Positions 1-11,456 of a DNA stretch of 64,000 bases are shown here, one piece after another. How positions within the stretch are numbered: the first letter of the stretch is position 1; every line of letters starts with the position of its first letter. The translations under genes were made by a program, and so were the position numbers. This DNA comes from Prostheceraeus crozeri (Eukaryota; Platyhelminthes; Polycladida; Euryleptidae): NCBI GenBank assembly GCA_907163375.1, contig CAJQUW010005267.1, positions 248,001-312,000 of the forward strand, read 5' to 3'. The notes below the pieces were generated by a model that saw only the letters and a list, made by a program, of their open reading frames with translations, ran no database searches and had not been told where the DNA came from.

Positions 1-1578
1 TGAATTGGTTAATGGACGTAGGGAGTATTACTGCCATGACGTGTGAAAGTTACATATACGCTTTCTTGCCCTGTAGGATTTTGTTTCTTTATACGTAATA
101 ACTAAATTAGATAAAGCATCAGTAACTCATAGAAACTTCTATGTGCATATAGTGTTGATACTAAAATTGATATGCTTTGCTTGAATTGATCTGATATTGA
201 TGCTGCCTATCCGTGGATTTGAGTGACTAATTTTCCTATTAAATCTGACATCTCATTGTTTAGGATACCTGATCTGATCTGTGTCTGTATATGACTTCGA
301 GCATTAAGTTTAAGCTATCTATTTGTCAGTTACCTCGTTCTTTAACTTAATCAGATATTGGCAGAGCCGCTGGTGTCAAAGCTTTCTTTTAAACACCATC
401 TTTGACATTATATATCAAACCTGCAGTGATACTTAAGGGCTTTCGAGCGTCCCATCCTCTTATTTCAATATTATTCAAAATGATTTAAGTTAATGATGGA
501 CATTTTCTGTCGTCGTTAGGAACTGACAATGACTATCATTTGTATTAAAATACAACGGATATTTTCCTTATGTGATCCTTTTAATTTATCTTTATGCTTT
601 ATAACTATCTATCAAACATAATGATATCTTTTCTTGACCAGATCTGTACTATTTGAGGGAATTAGCATGATGGATTTGCTTTATTTACATAACCCTCTTA
701 CATGGGATAATATGTGTTCGGTTTGACTTGTCGAGGTTGTCTATTCCAGACTTCTATGAGATCCAATCTTTCAATCGGATATTTATTTATTTACATATCT
801 AAATCTAACCTATCTTTCTATCAAACATTTTGTTTATTTTTCATACTTGACATGAGTTTTATTTTTGTGCGGATTTCGATGAATTTTCAAAAGTTTTATT
901 CGTTGGGTGACTGTCACAAGCACGTCTTTCTCAGTGAGACTTCAGGATCGGAGAATATACCATATAAATATTCACACTGGTTCCTTTGACTGACCATTTA
1001 TGTGTAGTCTATTCATATGGACATTATTGAATAAATAATTCAGACCTGACTTGAGTCATTTACTAAATAATGTCCTTTTGAATCAGTAAATGGGCCACAA
1101 AGAGGCGCATGGCAGCGCTGAAACCCCCACCTTCGAGTGGATAATACCATCATCAGTGCTTTGCTGAGATGGGGGGACCCAATGCCAAACTGATTCTCAA
1201 GATTTGATTGTTGTTTTCAATACTCATTTATTTTTCAGTTTATCTCTGAGAGTACGAACTGTTTTGGTGATGAATCGGTGAACTGATAATCAAATTCAAC
1301 CAGGTAAGGGCACAAAAACGTATTCTAATATATCTGTCTGACTTATAATTTTATCAGTTCTCTCAGCTTATAATTAAGTTGACCTTCCAGTAATAAATTT
1401 AAATCGTTACAGACCAGTGCTTTTTTAGTAATGAAAATTTTGTAAATACCATTTTGAATCATTTTACAGTAAAGTTAACGTCCTAATAAAGTATAGCGTC
1501 CTTCAAATTGATTATTTCAGGCTTGGAGTCTATGTGTGGAATCTCGTGTAATCAGAATGTTCTCGCAATTAAGTCTTG
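1..1578. other. AT-rich stretch without recognised gene
   Basis: I see no supported coding region, RNA gene or terminal repeat here. A 91-codon open frame at 714-989 has low-complexity hydrophobic composition and no motif, so I treat it as chance. The stretch ends exactly where the left LTR of the first Gypsy element begins. Confidence 0.5.
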
Positions 1579-2000
1579 TGTAATCTCTCAAATTCTGTTG
1601 CTGCATGAATTACATTAAACATGAAGAATCTCATTTGGAATTATTAATTTCATTGAGTTACATGAGTGAACTTTCTTTCAAAGTGTACTTTCTCAAAGTT
1701 AAATTCTGGTCGCGCATGCGGGTAATCAAATATGTTGATAAACACGTGTTAGATCAGTGAGCGGTAGCGCAATCTGAGCATATTACATCAACCAGAATTC
1801 TGCGAATTTGGCAATACTGGTATGAGATCAATGAAACGGAAAGATTTGAATAGCTTTGAGATTATATGATAGTAAAATCCATTGTGCAACTTCTCATGTA
1901 CAATTCTCAGTTCTATTGAGCAGTAACACTATTGGTGTAAGAGACTTGAGCAAAGTTCTACGAATTTGACAATACTGGTATGCTGTCAATAGAACGAAAT
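1579..2000 (+). repeat. Left LTR copy of first Gypsy element
   Basis: This stretch begins TGTAATCTCT and is identical, as far as I can read, to 4291-4712. The TG start is the usual LTR start. It is followed directly by integrase coding sequence. Confidence 0.8.
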
Positions 2001-2007
2001 CGTTTGC

Positions 2008-2902
2008 CGTTTTGGCTGTCCTGAGTCCTTGTTATCAGATAGGGGAGCGAATTTCATGTCTGCTTTGATGAGGGAAGTTTGTCGGTTGACAGACACGCGA
2101 AAAATCTTTACGACCGCATATAATCCTAAATGTGATGGGCTCGTTGAACGAATGTGTGGAGTTATTGTCAAAATGATTTCTCACTATGTCAGTTCTAATC
2201 AAAAAGATTGGGATGATTTCATCCCGGCGATGCTGTTTGCGTATCGGTCATCGTCTCACGCCTCAACGAAGGACAGTCCCTTCTTCCTAGTGTTCGGTCG
2301 TGACCCCCATCTTCCTTGTGATTTAGTGCTTCGAGAATTGCATGACTCTGCTAGTACCTGTGACGTCGATACTTATAAGCATCGGCTTATGCAACAACTT
2401 CAGAAAGCCTGGAATTTGGCTAGTCGTAATTCTGCCGAAGCTCAACAGCGGCAAAAGGAACAGTACGACAAAACTTGTCAAAACACCATGAGTAACCTTT
2501 CGATAGGTGATCGCGTTTATGTCTATACCCCGCAACCAAAAAAGGGTATCACAAAAAAAATTGCAAAAATTGTGGAGAGGGCCGTATCGGGTCCTCGAAG
2601 CAACAGACACAAACGCACTATTGCTGCCAGTCAATGAGCCGCGAGCCAAAAAGCAGTGGGTCAATCTTAATCGCTGCAAGATGGCCGTTGAGCCTCATAC
2701 GCCTTCCTTTGCCTCGCCAGAGGATCCGCTTTTACTAACATTTGACGATGATCCTCCTCAGCAGTCCACGACGCTCCAAAATTCAACTTTGCCACTACCA
2801 TCTGATACTCCCCAGCCACCCGCTCCATTGACCACCCAGCCGCAACCAGACAGTCACTCGCGCTACCCATTGCGTAATCGTCTACGCCTCACCCCTGTAT
2901 AA
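2008..2902 (+). pseudogene. Gypsy integrase C-terminal part
   Basis: The translated sequence contains the second catalytic aspartate context DRGANF, then TAYNPKCDGLVERM with the catalytic glutamate, then FAYRSSSHASTKDSPFFLVFG, which is the classic conserved end of the Ty3/Gypsy integrase core. Further on lies the GPYRVL-type C-terminal domain, and the region ends in YPLRNR, a common Gypsy pol ending. Integrase would join the cDNA copy to chromosomal DNA. Only this part of pol is present, and the element is a fossil. Confidence 0.85.
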
Positions 2903-2908
2903 CATTAA

Positions 2909-3690
2909 TTGTTTACTTATATGATTCCTATGAGCCCCTCTTCCTTTGCCGTACCCTCTACCCAACCAATTTCTGTCCTCTTTCAGGTCATGGACTTTAC
3001 GAGTATTCCCCAGGTTACTATTCAAGGGCTCCTAATTTCCGAGCGTTCCCAGACAATACACACCGATTTCGTGGAAGCCATTGTGGCCTACGTTGTCCAT
3101 GGCAACACACCGTTGCCATGGCTCGTCAAGCTAGAGCCCCATCAATTTGTGGCTGTGATGCAGCACGCAGCCGCAAATGCCCACTTGGCGGGCCATAAAC
3201 TAGACAATTGGGTACAGATGACCTACCGTCTGTACCTTGTCTGCTCATCGAATGATCGTGGCCCCCTCCGACCATGGCCAGTGTCTTTTTGCTACCCCCG
3301 TAAACTCCTCTTAGTCACTCCCAAGTCCATATCTTTCCTGACATCATTCGCCCCCTTTGTCTACACTTACCCCAATTAAATGAGATTTCTTTTTGGACCT
3401 CTTCTACCTTAGACTTGCTTTTCAATGACCCCCCACCTGGAGCCAATCCCTTCTTTGTGGCAAAGGGAGTAGTGCTTATTTTCAAACCCCGTAGGCTGAC
3501 GGCCGACGCCGTGCGTCGCTTCGCCACCGTGGTGGAAAGCCGCTTCCCCCGTCTGCGCTGGCTCTTCCTGTCCCCCTTCCCATTTTCCGCTTCTGTTAAA
3601 CTCGCCCTTTCTGACTCTTTTATTGACTCCCACATGTTGCTGCATTTTCACCGTCTTCGTCCTTACCTCCGTTCCCTTTCATCTCCCTAA
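2909..3690 (+). other. Unassigned open stretches between integrase and right LTR
   Basis: Two open frames (2909-3379 and 3415-3690) sit between the integrase end and the right LTR. I recognise no domain, signal peptide or fusion-peptide pattern. Their position is where some Gypsy lineages keep an extra third reading frame, but that is only positional. From 3691 to 4290 nothing further is seen. Confidence 0.3.
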
Positions 3691-4290
3691 TGGTTTCCCT
3701 TTCGCGTTCGTCATTTCCCCTTGTGTTTTTGTTTCCTTCGTGCTTCCGTTACGTGCATTAGTTATTTTCTTTCTCGATCTAATGTAGTTGCATTAAATAC
3801 AGTTCGGGAACTCTCAGTAATTTTATGTGGTCTTCTTTTTAATTCATCACATGTATCCGATGCAGCGTATACTCGTATCCTAACTTTTAGCGTACTTATT
3901 CTCGTAATCTTGATGTACAATTGTTCCTCTTGTGCTTTAGCTGTAATTTGCCCTTTGCTCCAAAAATATCGGTCGCCAGTCGCATCTTTGTCCCTCTTCT
4001 TATGTCGTCTTCCATTCCCTTGGTTTTAGTTCCACCCCTTTCTTGATTATATATCTTTATGTGCGCAATTTCACGCCTTGTCTGAATATCATCCTAATAA
4101 TGTCTACTTATTGCCATACTAAATCACCATAGGGCTTACTCGAGTGCAGCCACGTCATTGTTTTACTGCTAGTTTATTTCTGGTTATACTGTAGCTTTTA
4201 TTGGTCATTTTATCCCGGTTCTTTCGCGTTTCCTTGCCATTTCAGGTTTCTCACTGCATCGAGGACGCTGCTTTTCCCGGTGGTTGCGAA

Positions 4291-5234
4291 TGTAATCTCT
4301 CAAATTCTGTTGCTGCATGAATTACATTAAACATGAAGAATCTCATTTGGAATTATTAATTTCATTGAGTTACATGAGTGAACTTTCTTTCAAAGTGTAC
4401 TTTCTCAAAGTTAAATTCTGGTCGCGCATGCGGGTAATCAAATATGTTGATAAACACGTGTTAGATCAGTGAGCGGTAGCGCAATCTGAGCATATTACAT
4501 CAACCAGAATTCTGCGAATTTGGCAATACTGGTATGAGATCAATGAAACGGAAAGATTTGAATAGCTTTGAGATTATATGATAGTAAAATCCATTGTGCA
4601 ACTTCTCATGTACAATTCTCAGTTCTATTGAGCAGTAACACTATTGGTGTAAGAGACTTGAGCAAAGTTCTACGAATTTGACAATACTGGTATGCTGTCA
4701 ATAGAACGAAATGGTTTGAATAATTTTGGGAGTGCAAGATAATCGATGCCCCACGTTTAATTCTCTCAGCTCTATTGTTATCTCGAATGGAGTAATAAGA
4801 CTGCCCGCTCAATTTTCTCTCTCAAGAGAAGCAGTCTCAGCAATTCTACGATTACACGGGAAAACTTTTGTCTCTGTATCGACCACACAGTTGATCTGTG
4901 AAGATCCGAGGTGTGGAGGCTATCGCGGCAAATTACAATTGGATGCCTCGGACAAATATAAGGCTGTGCACAAACGATTTGATCAGACGATAATTAGACC
5001 ACGACGATCTCTCTTTCCTCATCATCCTCTTTCGACGACAAAGGCGACTTGGCTCTTGACCGATTCTTCGACAACGGACGCTGCCCCTCTCCAAAGACAT
5101 AAGTTCAGACGGTGTCATTTTATTCTTTATTATTCTAATATATTCTAGTTTGAGTTAGTTGTTAAAAGCCATACTTTTTCTGAGGTGTTGAATAAAATTA
5201 AATGGTACTGTGTCTTTTTGCTCTTCAATCAACA
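4291..5234 (+). repeat. Right LTR of first Gypsy element
   Basis: The first 422 bp equal 1579-2000. The rest is unique in this window and carries an AATAAA signal near 5188. The end near 5234 (…CAACA) is inferred from the usual CA ending of LTRs. Confidence 0.7.
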
Positions 5235-5691
5235 TTGGAAATTTTAATGGTCTAATTTACATTTAAGTAAATAATATAACTTGATTCAGTGAAATATTGA
5301 GCTTGAGCCTCTCTGAAAAGGAAGAGCTATCTCTCCTCTAGGCCTTTAATTAAATGTCAGTGATTTGTAAATGAACCCTAAGTAATTAGTTAGTAAGCTA
5401 TTTGAGCTACACAAAAAAAAACTAATTACACTTGTATCAATCGCATTTGAATAAACAGGAGAGCTCAAGATCAGCGAATTAGACTCTTCATCAGCTAGTG
5501 TCAGTTGCCGCTAAAAGTGAGTCAGTGATTTGATGTCATCGTAAGTCGTCGCTGCCCAAGAATTTCACGGTTTTTGCGGCTAAGTGACATGCTGCTTGAC
5601 TTTGAATGTTGCGTGGCAGTTGATAGTGAATCAACAAATTTTGCATCATTCGATTCATTACATTAATCAGGTAAAAGCTCTAGTTGCATTA
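5235..5691. other. Short intergenic stretch, no gene seen
   Basis: AT-rich sequence between the Gypsy fossil and the hAT target duplication. I see no supported feature. Confidence 0.5.
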
Positions 5692-6048
5692 CTCATAAAT
5701 AGGGAAAAGCAAATATGCTTTAAGCATATAAAAGCATATAAATGCATATTTCAGCTATTTTTCGAATAAAAGCATATTTCACCACAATACGGGAATGAGA
5801 GCATATTTGCTTATATTTGCAATCATTTTTATAAAAAATGACTTCGTTTTAGTCGCTGTTGCTTATTTATCACTATACAGCTAGAATATTCCATGAATAC
5901 TGACTCAAATTTCCAAGAAAACAGATGCCAATCAAATGATTGTGGTTCTCATCTGCAGTCACACAGCGAGCAATTGTGAGAGAGATGGGCGCACGCGTTG
6001 CCTGCTGCAATTCTGCGGCATACAACAGAGCCAACCAGCAGAGGCCAA

Positions 6049-6078
6049 CGCGCGCGCGCACACACACACACACACGCA
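6049..6078. repeat. (CG)n(CA)n microsatellite
   Basis: Alternating CG then CA dinucleotides for about 30 bases, within the hAT element upstream of its transposase. Confidence 0.9.
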
Positions 6079-6149
6079 TAGGGCTTAGAATGAAGGTTCG
6101 CATACTTTTTCTCAGTCGATTGTCAAAATACGTAACGAGAGACACGCGA

Positions 6150-7635
6150 TGCCAAAAGTAAAGACAATTTGTTCTGTTAGACTGCGAGGTCTTGTGAGGG
6201 AACTTGGCGAAAGTGTTTTTTCTACCGATGGTGAAGTGTTGCGTTGAAAGGCATGTGACAAGAATATATGTGGTGACAAAAGAAGCCAGGTACTGCAACA
6301 TTTGGAAACACAGCAGCATATCAAGCTGAAGTCTAAGCAAAAAAGCACTTCAACACCACTCATCAGAACGACGTCTTCCTTACAAAGCTCAAAAAGGCAG
6401 GACAACTTCACCAATGAGCTGGTGGGCGCATTTATCTCTGCAGACATTCCTTTATTCAAGCTGCAAACCCGACTCTGCGTTCCTTCTTGGTCAAATACAA
6501 CACCTTTAACATCTCAAGTGAGAGATCGTGTCGTCATGAAGTGAGCAACTTGTATGATTCCACAATAACTACCATTCGTGATTTAGTTTGGGATAGTTCA
6601 ATATACATTATTGATGATGAAAGTAGTGATTGCCTGAACCGATGCATTTGCAACATTCTTATCGTTGTGCTTACAACAGAGTCGTCCCAGCCCCCATATT
6701 TGATTCACTCTGCCATTCTCGACATCACCAACAGCACAACCCAACCGTAGCGCAAACTATCCACAACGCATTTCAAATACTTTGGTCTGGAGAGTTTCAT
6801 TATGACAGGGTACTTCTACTTGTTAGTGATGCGGCCGCCTGAAGAAAATGGGCTCCTCGCTGAAGTGCCTTTACCCTAAATTAATTCACGTCAAATGTTC
6901 AGCCCATGCCCTACATCGAGTTTCTGAAGTAATGCGACAGCAATATCCTTTAGTCAACCGTGTCATTGCATGTGGCAAGCAATTATTTTCTAAAGCACCA
7001 CTTAGTCGTGAAAGCTTCCTCTCGACAACATCATTGACACTGCCTCCAAAAGCTGTGGTAACACGCTGGTGCACGTGGCTGAAAGCTGCATTTTACTATA
7101 ACGAACACTGGGAAACCATAGCAAATTTTGTGATGGAACTCAAGGAAGATACTTCAGCTGTCAAGGAGTTGCAGGCTATTATACGAAACACTGGTGATGT
7201 GGCTCCACAACTGCTACAAATTGCTGCCCACTTTCGTATATTGCCAGACACTATTGAAACATTGGAGAGTCGTGGTCTGACACTGGATCAGTATTTTGCC
7301 ATCATGGATAGATTGCAGAGCCACTTGCAGACATCTGGACAGCCAGCAATTGCAGCAGTGGAAAACTGCAATTCGTTCTGGATGGAAATCCAGGCTGGAG
7401 TGAAATAAAAGTGATCCGTGATGCAATCTTTGGATCTTCTTCTCTAAAATGGAAAGAAGAGCATACTTTGAACGATGTTTGCAAGTACAAATATGCGCCA
7501 ATGACAGGCGTGGAAGTTGAGAGGAGCTTCAGTGAATTCAAGTCATTCTTCAGAAGCAATCGCTGCAACTTTACTGATGAAAATTTGATGAAGCACTTTG
7601 CAATTTCTTACAACTCTAAACGACTTTCTAACTAA
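6150..7635 (+). pseudogene. hAT transposase, CGGBP1-like, decayed
   Basis: Blocks of one transposase can be read in order. First is an MPKVKT start (6150) with a BED-like zinc-binding region ending in HLETQQHIK, as in vertebrate CGGBP1, itself known to be a domesticated hAT. Next is LVGAFISADIPLFKL, the usual hAT post-finger segment. Then comes the catalytic and insertion region at 6848-7408, with KCSAHALHRV and VTRWCTWLKAA. Last is the C-terminal dimerisation domain at 7411-7635, with MTGVEVERSFSEFK and NLMKHFAISYN. An in-frame TGA stands where the first zinc-finger cysteine is expected, near 6243. Further frame changes lie near 6480-6850 and around 7408. It is therefore inactive. The family is certain; exon limits are approximate. 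Confidence 0.85.
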
Positions 7636-7974
7636 CTGTGTATTCCTGTTCTGTCATGAAATCAATTGAAGTACCTTGGATTCTATAATTTTGTTGCACA
7701 ATTCATGCACCAAAAGTTTGTTTAATTCAATTCATGATTTAATTTATTATCGAGATTTTCTGACATTGATTTTATATTTGAGATTATCCATGCTGACAAG
7801 ATGTATTAAAGCCAGAGTAATGGCGCTTAAAAATAAATATTTTGAAAGAGAATATAAAAGCATATTTCACACTTTTTAGGAATATGCCTTTAAAACTTAA
7901 GAGCATATTTGGGGGGACTTTTAAGAGCATATTTGCCTTTCCCTACTCATAAATGCCTTTCATTCTCCATTGAA

Positions 7975-8305
7975 GACCCTTTGAAAAGGTCTATTTGTAC
8001 CAGGTATCTAGACCTTTAATGACTCCATGAAGACCCTGTAAAAGGGTCTAAGCGTATCTACCGGAGTACCATACATAGACCTTTTCGGGACCTTAAGGTT
8101 CACGGACAAGATATACTTTCTCAACCCTGATTTTTATGCTTGGAGACCTTTTCTGAACGACATAAGACCTTTTTGATTTACAGTGTACGAAATTCGCTCA
8201 CTTTGTTGGGCACTATACGCGAACACAGAAAGGAAATTCCAGCAATATTGCGAGAAAATCGTGAAGCTCATGCGAGCAAGTTTTTATACGATCACGAGAA
8301 CAAAA
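7975..8305 (+). pseudogene. piggyBac transposase fragment, left copy
   Basis: After an intron-like segment ending TTTGATTTACAG, the frame reads LTLLGTIREHRKEIP and SKFLYD. This is the conserved piggyBac block that follows the second catalytic aspartate. The sequence 8011-8293 is about 98% identical to 11457-11748. Short palindromes of the type AGACCC…GGGTCT recur in the non-coding part. The left copy is cut by the second Gypsy element at 8306. Confidence 0.7.
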
Positions 8306-8507
8306 TGTGGTGTTGCCCTCTACGAGTTCTATATTACAAGTATGCATTTACGTGATTTGTGTTTTCCGCGTTGACTTCACGTCTACCGCGATACATTTTG
8401 TTTAAGCGATTGTGTAATGTGAACACATTTGAATTGACGAATATACACTTTTGATTAACGTCACGCACGAGTCGTTTTTACTTATCGCTCTAGTGTCATA
8501 CGCAACA
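8306..8507 (+). repeat. Left LTR of second Gypsy element
   Basis: Begins TGTGGTGTTGCCC and ends CGCAACA. It is about 96% identical to 11255-11455. Confidence 0.88.
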
Positions 8508-8627
8508 TTAATGGTGGCAGCGATGAACTAACGGACTTCTACGCCTCTACAACTTCTCCACTACTGCTTTCGTCGCTACAGACACTGTGATTCATCCTAC
8601 GGCGTTCTTACTTCGCGCCTTGACGAC

Positions 8628-9134
8628 ATGGCTGGTATACGACAGCCACAGTTTCCTGCAAATCCTAAAGGTGATGACTGGCGCTTCTTCCTACGCCAGT
8701 TTAACAACTACTGCACCGTCAGCGGTGTCGCCGAAGCTGACAAGTGCCCGGTTCTGGAAATGTGTCTTGGGCGAGATGGATGTGATATCCTTGACGGGCT
8801 GCCGGAGCCGAAATTCGCTGAGATCGTGAAACGCATGGACGAATACTTCAAAGTCAATTCATCAATCTTAATTCGTCGTCCCGAGTTTCTGCGTGCTTCG
8901 CAAAACCCTGGTGAGACTGTTGTTGAGTATGCTTGTAGATTACGTAGGCTAGTAAATTCCTGTGACCTCACAAGTGATAAGGCTAGTTTGCTACGAGATG
9001 TATTTGTCATAGGACTGTCCGATCCCAGGTTAGGGGAGAGACTTTTGGCTGAAGACCCTACTTCTCTTGATTTTGAAGCGGCGTTACGCAAAGCTGAGGC
9101 ATGGGAGAATGCAGGACGGATAGGTCTAGGCTGA
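8628..9134 (+). pseudogene. Gypsy Gag capsid part
   Basis: Begins MAGIRQPQFP about 120 bases after the left LTR. It is helical, with EFLRASQNPGETVVEYACRL and LRDVFVIGLSDPRLGERLL. These match the retrotransposon Gag capsid pattern of Mag-like Gypsy elements, where a QxxGExVxxYxxRL block is typical. It would form the particle that houses reverse transcription. It belongs to a fossil element. Confidence 0.8.
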
Positions 9135-9269
9135 GCACGTCCGAGGCTAGTACTGTAAGCCACGTCGCTACACGACAGCGACCTATGCCTGGTCGTTCAA
9201 GCCGTACAAACAAACCGACTTGCTCCAGTGGTAGTGCGCATGGAGGTCAGAGAGATTCTGCCAGCAAAG

Positions 9270-9400
9270 ACAGGAAGTCATGCTATCGCTGTGGCTCAGA
9301 TAAGCATTTGGCTAATTCTAGCGAGTGCCCAGCAGTGAATCGCAAATGTAACGCGTGTGGTAAAATTGGACACTTCGCTGCGTTCTGTCGGTCAAAGGCC
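9270..9400 (+). pseudogene. Gag nucleocapsid zinc knuckles
   Basis: Two cysteine-histidine knuckles are visible: CYRCGSDKHLANSSEC and CNACGKIGHFAAFC. The second is a canonical CX2CX4HX4C; the first is spaced slightly differently. They would bind the element RNA. Confidence 0.85.
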
Positions 9401-9581
9401 AAACCTACTGAGAAAATTTCATACGTTGATACTGACCGTGTACAGGTGAGTCGGGCTGTTGATTGGCCAACTACAGACTGTGTGGACGACAGAGCTATGG
9501 AGGATCAAATCTACTGCGTACAAGTAGGCCAGGTTGAACCATGTGAATGTGACAAATCGAAACACGTCTTTAGTGTTGAGC

Positions 9582-9900
9582 CTGACAAGTCCAAACTTTC
9601 TTCGTGGCATCAAGCTGAATGGCGTTTCGACAACCGGATTGATTGACACAGGTGCCTTCGCTAACTTGATAGGTTCAGAGACGCTCCAAAAATTGAATCT
9701 CGAGCTGGAGACCAGCACAGCTAATCTCAGCACATGGGGTCAAAAGTCACTACACTGTATTGGCAAAACTACTTTGCTAGTTCAATATGGGGACAAGCAG
9801 ATACATGCAAACTTCCACGTTTGTTCTGAAAATGGCCCAGTCCTAATGAGCTACGATTTATGCGTTCGTCTGGGAATCGTGCGGGAGGAGGGTGATGAAA
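9582..9900 (+). pseudogene. Gypsy aspartic protease part
   Basis: The translation contains GLIDTGAFANLIG, the DTGA active-site signature of retroviral-type aspartic proteases, preceded by a beta-strand-like KLNGVSTT. It lies between the zinc knuckles and the reverse transcriptase, as expected for Gypsy pol order. Confidence 0.8.
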
Positions 9901-9959
9901 TCATCATGACTGCTTCAATATTTACGGGACCAAGCTCTGTATCGAAGGAGAAGGCATGT

Positions 9960-10960
9960 CGTATTTACCTGAAGGAAGATGCGGTTCCAAAGTCCTTTCC
10001 CTCCCGTAGGCTCCCCGTCGCCCTACATGACAAGGTGAAGTCGAAACTGGACACCATGGTACGGGATGGGGTGATCGAACCCGTTACTGAGCCCTCCGAG
10101 TGGTGCAGTCCTATCGTGGTCGCGTATGTTAACATTCTGATCTAATCTATGACTCTTTACAATGATATAATTTCATCCCTATTTAGTTTATACAGTTAGT
10201 AACATTCTACTCTTTATTTATGTACAAGCAACATTTTGACCTGTGGTAATGGTTCATTATTCATGTACATTGTTTCTTTTGTTTACGATATTTTGTATAG
10301 ATTTTCCTTGTGATCGAACTGAACTGATTTAACGAATTCAACCTGTACTGTGTCAGTTTTCATTACAAACATTGTTGCACTGACTGAACGTGACTGGCGT
10401 TTTGACTTACAATTATACGGCTCGCATGATGTCGAAAGGTTCCATCTCAAGAGCGTACAAGAAGTCAAGCGACATAAGATTGTGTGTTGACTTCAGGTAC
10501 ATAAATCAATCGATCCAACGACCCGAAATTCAGATGCCCACCATAGAGGAGATTTCGTCCAGGATAGGACCGGCCAAGTTCTTCTGTAAGCTGGATTGTG
10601 CCGACGGTTTCTGGCAGATACCGGTCCATGACAATTCGAAGAGACTCCTGACCTTTGCAACTCCATTTGGTCGATATCAGTTCAACCAATTGCCGTTCGG
10701 ACTGTCAGCTAGCCCTGACATATTCCAGAAGTTTATGCAGGATCTCATCGCCGATGTACCTAATTGCGTCTGCTTCATGGATGATGTTCTCACGTTTGCG
10801 AATACGTACGAGGAATCACAGCAGATATTGGCGGAGGTATTACGTCGTTGTCAGGAAAATGGAGTCCGACTGAATAAAGAAAAGTGCGAATTTCACAGAC
10901 GAGAAGTTGAATTTCTGGGGTACTCCTGGTCCGAAGACGGTCAGCGTATAGTCACTATAT
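9960..10960 (+). pseudogene. Gypsy reverse transcriptase part
   Basis: Recognised blocks are SEWCSPIVV, LCVDFRYINQSI, AKFFCKLDCADGFWQIPV, TFATPFGRYQFNQLPFGLS, the catalytic FMDDVL box and KEKCEFHRREVEFLGYS. Together these are domains 1-7 of a Ty3/Gypsy reverse transcriptase. Nothing after the thumb region is recognised before the right LTR. It is a fossil. Confidence 0.88.
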
Positions 10961-11240
10961 GGATCAGTCATTTCCTTTTCGACGTCTGATGAGGCATGGT
11001 GTTCTTCGTGAATGTATATTTTGATGTTGTTTCTTGCCTAGATTAGCCGAGATTGGTTATCAGATAGGCCTAGCTTTCGGATGATGGATGGATGCTTTTG
11101 GATGAGTGATGTTGGATTTGGTTGAGAAACCCGGATAACTGAACGTGAAATTTTCTAAACTGTTTATGCCCATGATTACTGAACTGAAAGTTTCTGCTCT
11201 GCTCTTGATTTTCATGTATACAGTTTTCTACTATTTTTCT

Positions 11241-11254
11241 AAAAAGAGGGAAGA
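11241..11254 (+). promoter_or_regulatory. Polypurine tract of second Gypsy element
   Basis: AAAAAGAGGGAAGA lies directly before the TG of the right LTR. This is the expected place and composition for the primer of plus-strand DNA. Confidence 0.7.
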
Positions 11255-11455
11255 TGTGGTGTTGCCCTCTACGAGTTCTATATTACAAGTATGCATTTAC
11301 GTGATTTGTGTTTTCCGCGTTGACTTCACGTCTACCGCAATATATTTTGTTTAATCGATTGTGTAATGTGAACACATTTGAATTGACGAAATACACTTCT
11401 GATTAACGTCACGCACGATTCGTTTTTACTTATCGCTCTAGTGTCATACGCAGCA
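11255..11455 (+). repeat. Right LTR of second Gypsy element
   Basis: Begins TGTGGTGTTGCCC and ends CGCAGCA, paired with 8306-8507. Confidence 0.88.
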
Positions 11456-11456
11456 G

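Larger units (their letters stand above)
1579..5234 (+). mobile_element. Ty3/Gypsy LTR retrotransposon fossil, recent
   Basis: A 422-bp stretch at 1579-2000 recurs without a visible difference at 4291-4712, a constant offset of 2712 bases, and frames a Gypsy-type integrase end. These are the two LTRs. The right LTR runs on to about 5234, with an AATAAA polyadenylation signal near 5188. The only recognised pol part is the integrase C-terminal half (2008-2902). Gag, protease and reverse transcriptase are not present, so the element is broken and cannot move by itself. Identical LTR stretches imply a geologically recent insertion or a recent homogenising event. I could not fix the target duplication, so the outer right edge is approximate. 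Confidence 0.8.
5700..7945 (+). mobile_element. hAT DNA transposon, CGGBP1-like lineage
   Basis: The element starts TAGGGAAAAGCAAATATGCT, and its end is the inverted complement of the same sequence with one difference (AAAAG versus AAAGG). It is flanked on both sides by the 8-bp direct repeat CTCATAAA (5692-5699 and 7946-7953). An 8-bp target duplication with TAGGG-type ends is diagnostic of hAT. Copies of a GCATAT motif cluster just inside both ends (about 5709-5810 and 7858-7935), as expected for transposase binding repeats. The perfect target duplication indicates a fairly recent insertion, but the transposase is no longer open. Confidence 0.92.
8306..11455 (+). mobile_element. Ty3/Gypsy LTR retrotransposon fossil, Mag-like
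   Basis: Two about 202-bp LTRs (8306-8507 and 11255-11455) begin TGTGG and end CA. They differ at about 7 positions, roughly 3.5%, which suggests moderate youth. A primer-binding-like TGGTGGCAGCGATG follows the left LTR, and a purine tract (about 11241-11254) precedes the right one. Parts in order are Gag (8628), two zinc knuckles, an aspartic protease (DTGA) and reverse transcriptase. RNase H and integrase are not recognised. The element is broken, with several breaks. The Gag and RT style fits the Mag group, tentatively. It lies between two copies of the same piggyBac fragment. Confidence 0.88.

Noticed and set aside
714-989. 91-codon frame near the left edge
   Set aside because: Low-complexity hydrophobic composition, no domain and no splice or promoter context.
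2909-3690. Envelope gene downstream of the Gypsy integrase
   Set aside because: Position would fit, but no signal peptide, membrane anchor or cleavage motif is visible, so no envelope call is made.
4726-5148. 140-codon frame after the second Gypsy LTR copy starts
   Set aside because: It lies inside the right LTR and shows no protein motif.
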